Origin: Candidatus Zipacnadia bacterium
Lineage (GTDB): Bacteria > Armatimonadota > Zipacnadia > Zipacnadales > Zipacnadaceae
Assembly: GCA_029821215.1 (NCBI GenBank)
Contig: JALGTV010000067.1
Location: 1 to 7,050, forward strand
Direction of reading: 5' to 3'
DNA: 7,050 nucleotides
Shown here piece after piece: positions 5,637 through 7,050 of this stretch. Each line of letters begins with the position of its first letter. The stretch's first letter is position 1. Below the pieces are notes generated by a model. That model made no database searches, was not told the origin of the DNA, and saw nothing but the letters and a program-made list of their open reading frames with translations. A program made the position numbers and the translations under genes.

Positions 5637-6866
5637 ATGGTCACTGATATTGACACTATAATTGACTCAGTGAGCGGCTACTGGTCGGCGGTTGATCGTG
5701 ATACGCTAATGGATGCTTACCAATTTGCGGCTCAGGCGCATCAGGGTCAACAGCGACTAACCGGTGAGCCCTACATAACTCACCCCCTGCAGGTGGCTAA
5801 TATATTGGTAATGCTGCAGGCGGATCCCACGGCTGTGGCGGCGGCTCTGCTGCACGATACCCTCGAAGATACCGACACTAACCTGGAGGAAATCACCCAG
5901 CGCTTTGGACCGGAGATAGGGCGATTGGTCCAGGGAGTGACCAAACTGCGGAAACTGGACTTTTCCACCCGCCAGCAACAGCAGGCCCGCAACCTGCGCA
6001 AGATGTTCCTGGCCATGGCTGATGACATCCGAGTAATCCTGATAAAACTAGCCGACCGGTTGCACAATATGCGCACTCTATCTCCCCTTCCTCCGGAAAA
6101 ACAGCAGGCCACGGCCACCGAGACCCTCCACATTTTCGCCCCCTTGGCCCATCGCCTGGGCATCTGGCGACTGAAATGGGAACTGGAGGATAGGGCCCTT
6201 AAGTACCTGGAGCCGGACACCTACTGGCAGATAGTAGAAAGTCTGGGCCAAACACGGGAGCAACGGGAAGCGCAATTAGAAGCCGCCCGCCACCGGCTGG
6301 AAGAAGCATTGCACCACGATGGCGTCTCGGCCCAGGTGGAGGGCCGGGCTAAACATATCTACAGCATCTACGAGAAGATGCGCCACCAGCACATTGACTT
6401 CAGCCAGATTGCCGATCTGATGGCCCTACGGGTCATCACTGAGACAGTAAGCGACTGCTACGCGGCTCTGGGCCTGGTGCACTCACTATGGATGCCGGTC
6501 CCGGGGATGTTTACCGATTATATAGCTAAGCCCAAATCCAACCGATACCAGTCACTGCACACCAAGGTCATTGGTCCCCATAAGCAGCCCCTGGAGGTAC
6601 AGATTCGCACCGAGCAGATGCACCGGCGGGCCCAATACGGGGTGGCTGCCCACTGGCGATACAAGGGCGATGCTGACCCTGAACTTGACCAGCAGGTCTC
6701 GTGGTTGCGCCAGTTAGTGGAGTTGGAAACCGACCTGCAGGAGAGTCACGAGTTCCTGGAGCTGCTGCAACTTGACCTCTTCCAGGATCAAGTATTTGTG
6801 TTTACTCCCGACGGAGACGTCATTGACCTGCCCCGCGGAGCCGGGCCAAGGTCAATGGCCAGGTAG
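5637..6866 (+). CDS. rel: (p)ppGpp synthetase/hydrolase Rel, truncated by deletion and frameshift in TGS domain
   Basis: RSH enzyme making and degrading the stringent-response alarmone (p)ppGpp. From ATG 5637 the product has 409 residues. The HD hydrolase domain (about 25-180) has GEPYITHPLQVA (H49), LLHDTLEDTD (H73-D74, E77-D78) and KLADRLHNMRT (D140). The synthetase domain (about 215-345) has GRAKHIYSIYEKM, DLMALRVI (D260), DYIAKPKSNRYQSLHT and EVQIRTEQMHRRAQYG (E320). The motif before DYI reads MFTD, not RxKD or ExDD. TGS begins at about 385 (QVFVFTPDGDVIDLPRGA) and then breaks: the invariant TPxDFAYxIHTxxGHxC stretch is absent and the frame hits TAG at 6864-6866. Full Rel proteins are near 720-750 residues. 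Start: the upstream ATGs at 5577 and 5610 lie within or almost at the predicted promoter start; AAGAGA at 5621-5626 is a weak ribosome site for 5637. Confidence 0.9.
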   Translation: MVTDIDTIIDSVSGYWSAVDRDTLMDAYQFAAQAHQGQQRLTGEPYITHPLQVANILVMLQADPTAVAAALLHDTLEDTDTNLEEITQRFGPEIGRLVQGVTKLRKLDFSTRQQQQARNLRKMFLAMADDIRVILIKLADRLHNMRTLSPLPPEKQQATATETLHIFAPLAHRLGIWRLKWELEDRALKYLEPDTYWQIVESLGQTREQREAQLEAARHRLEEALHHDGVSAQVEGRAKHIYSIYEKMRHQHIDFSQIADLMALRVITETVSDCYAALGLVHSLWMPVPGMFTDYIAKPKSNRYQSLHTKVIGPHKQPLEVQIRTEQMHRRAQYGVAAHWRYKGDADPELDQQVSWLRQLVELETDLQESHEFLELLQLDLFQDQVFVFTPDGDVIDLPRGAGPRSMAR

Positions 6867-7050
6867 TGGCTCTGGACTACCCGTTGGAAAACGGCGACAT
6901 CTGCGAGATTGTCACTTCCCCCAATGCCCAGCCCAACCGCGATTGGTTGCGGTTTATCCAGAGCAGCCGCGCTAAGGCCAAAGTGCGCAAATTCCTCCGT
7001 GACCAGACCCAGCAGCAGAATATCGAAATCGGCCGCCGCCAGTTGGAGCA
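6845..7050 (+). pseudogene. rel: C-terminal continuation of rel in a shifted frame (runs off window)
   Basis: Starting at GCC 6845, two bases off the upstream frame, the sequence reads AKVNGQVVALDYPLENGD then ICEIVTSPNAQPNRDWLRF and RAKAKVRKFLR through IGRRQLE. This is the end of the TGS domain and the start of the helical region of Rel, open to the window edge and free of stops. Comparison with the family implies a loss of about 55-58 bases (18-19 codons plus a shift) at about 6838-6845. A GTG at 6866-6868 overlaps the TAG stop of the upstream part (TAGTG), so coupled re-initiation of a separate C-terminal polypeptide is conceivable. Otherwise it is untranslated remnant or an assembly error. 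Confidence 0.85.

Noticed and set aside
6838..6866. Programmed ribosomal frameshift in rel
   Set aside because: A shift alone would not remove the conserved TGS stretch that is physically absent, and no slippery heptamer is visible.

Overview
The window is about 7 kb of bacterial DNA. It reads as ordinary housekeeping chromosome with some unusual intergenic structure and one visibly damaged core gene. No plasmid, phage, IS or CRISPR gene is visible. All seven tRNA genes encode CCA, several promoters match the sigma70 consensus, and one protein is a flavoprotein with two 4Fe-4S clusters, so a (probably anaerobic) bacterium is likely. Palindromic and short tandem repeats in the spacers, together with the gene types, remind me of Chloroflexota such as Dehalococcoidia. 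That placement is an impression, not a result.

Left side (minus strand, read right to left): a promoter at 2419-2447 drives a seven-gene tRNA cluster, Pro(TGG)-Gly(TCC)-Arg(TCT)-His(GTG)-Arg(TCG)-Lys(CTT)-Leu(TAG). The trigger factor gene tig follows and runs off the left edge of the window. The tRNA spacers hold degenerate 10-11 bp tandem arrays in both orientations, a 7-bp tandem repeat, short direct repeats and GGA/TCC-loop hairpins. Two opposite arrays flank tRNA-Arg(TCT) and could form a 13-bp stem around it in the precursor RNA.

Right side (plus strand): a promoter at 2479-2508, divergent from the tRNA promoter, drives yebC. This is followed, probably in the same transcript, by a dihydroorotate/dihydropyrimidine dehydrogenase-like flavoprotein fused to a two-cluster ferredoxin domain. 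Next comes a histidine-kinase-like protein that keeps the phospho-acceptor histidine but has lost the recognisable ATP-binding motifs. The last gene is the (p)ppGpp synthetase/hydrolase rel, with its own strong promoter. Its hydrolase and synthetase domains look intact, but the core of the TGS domain is missing and the frame shifts there, so the main product ends at 6866 while the C-terminal half continues in another frame to the window edge.

The common theme is translation and its control: tRNAs, a nascent-chain chaperone, a translation-related YebC protein and the stringent-response enzyme. I do not see a clear new multi-gene system. The best leads are the broken rel gene, the ATP-motif-less kinase homologue and the repeat architecture inside the tRNA cluster.
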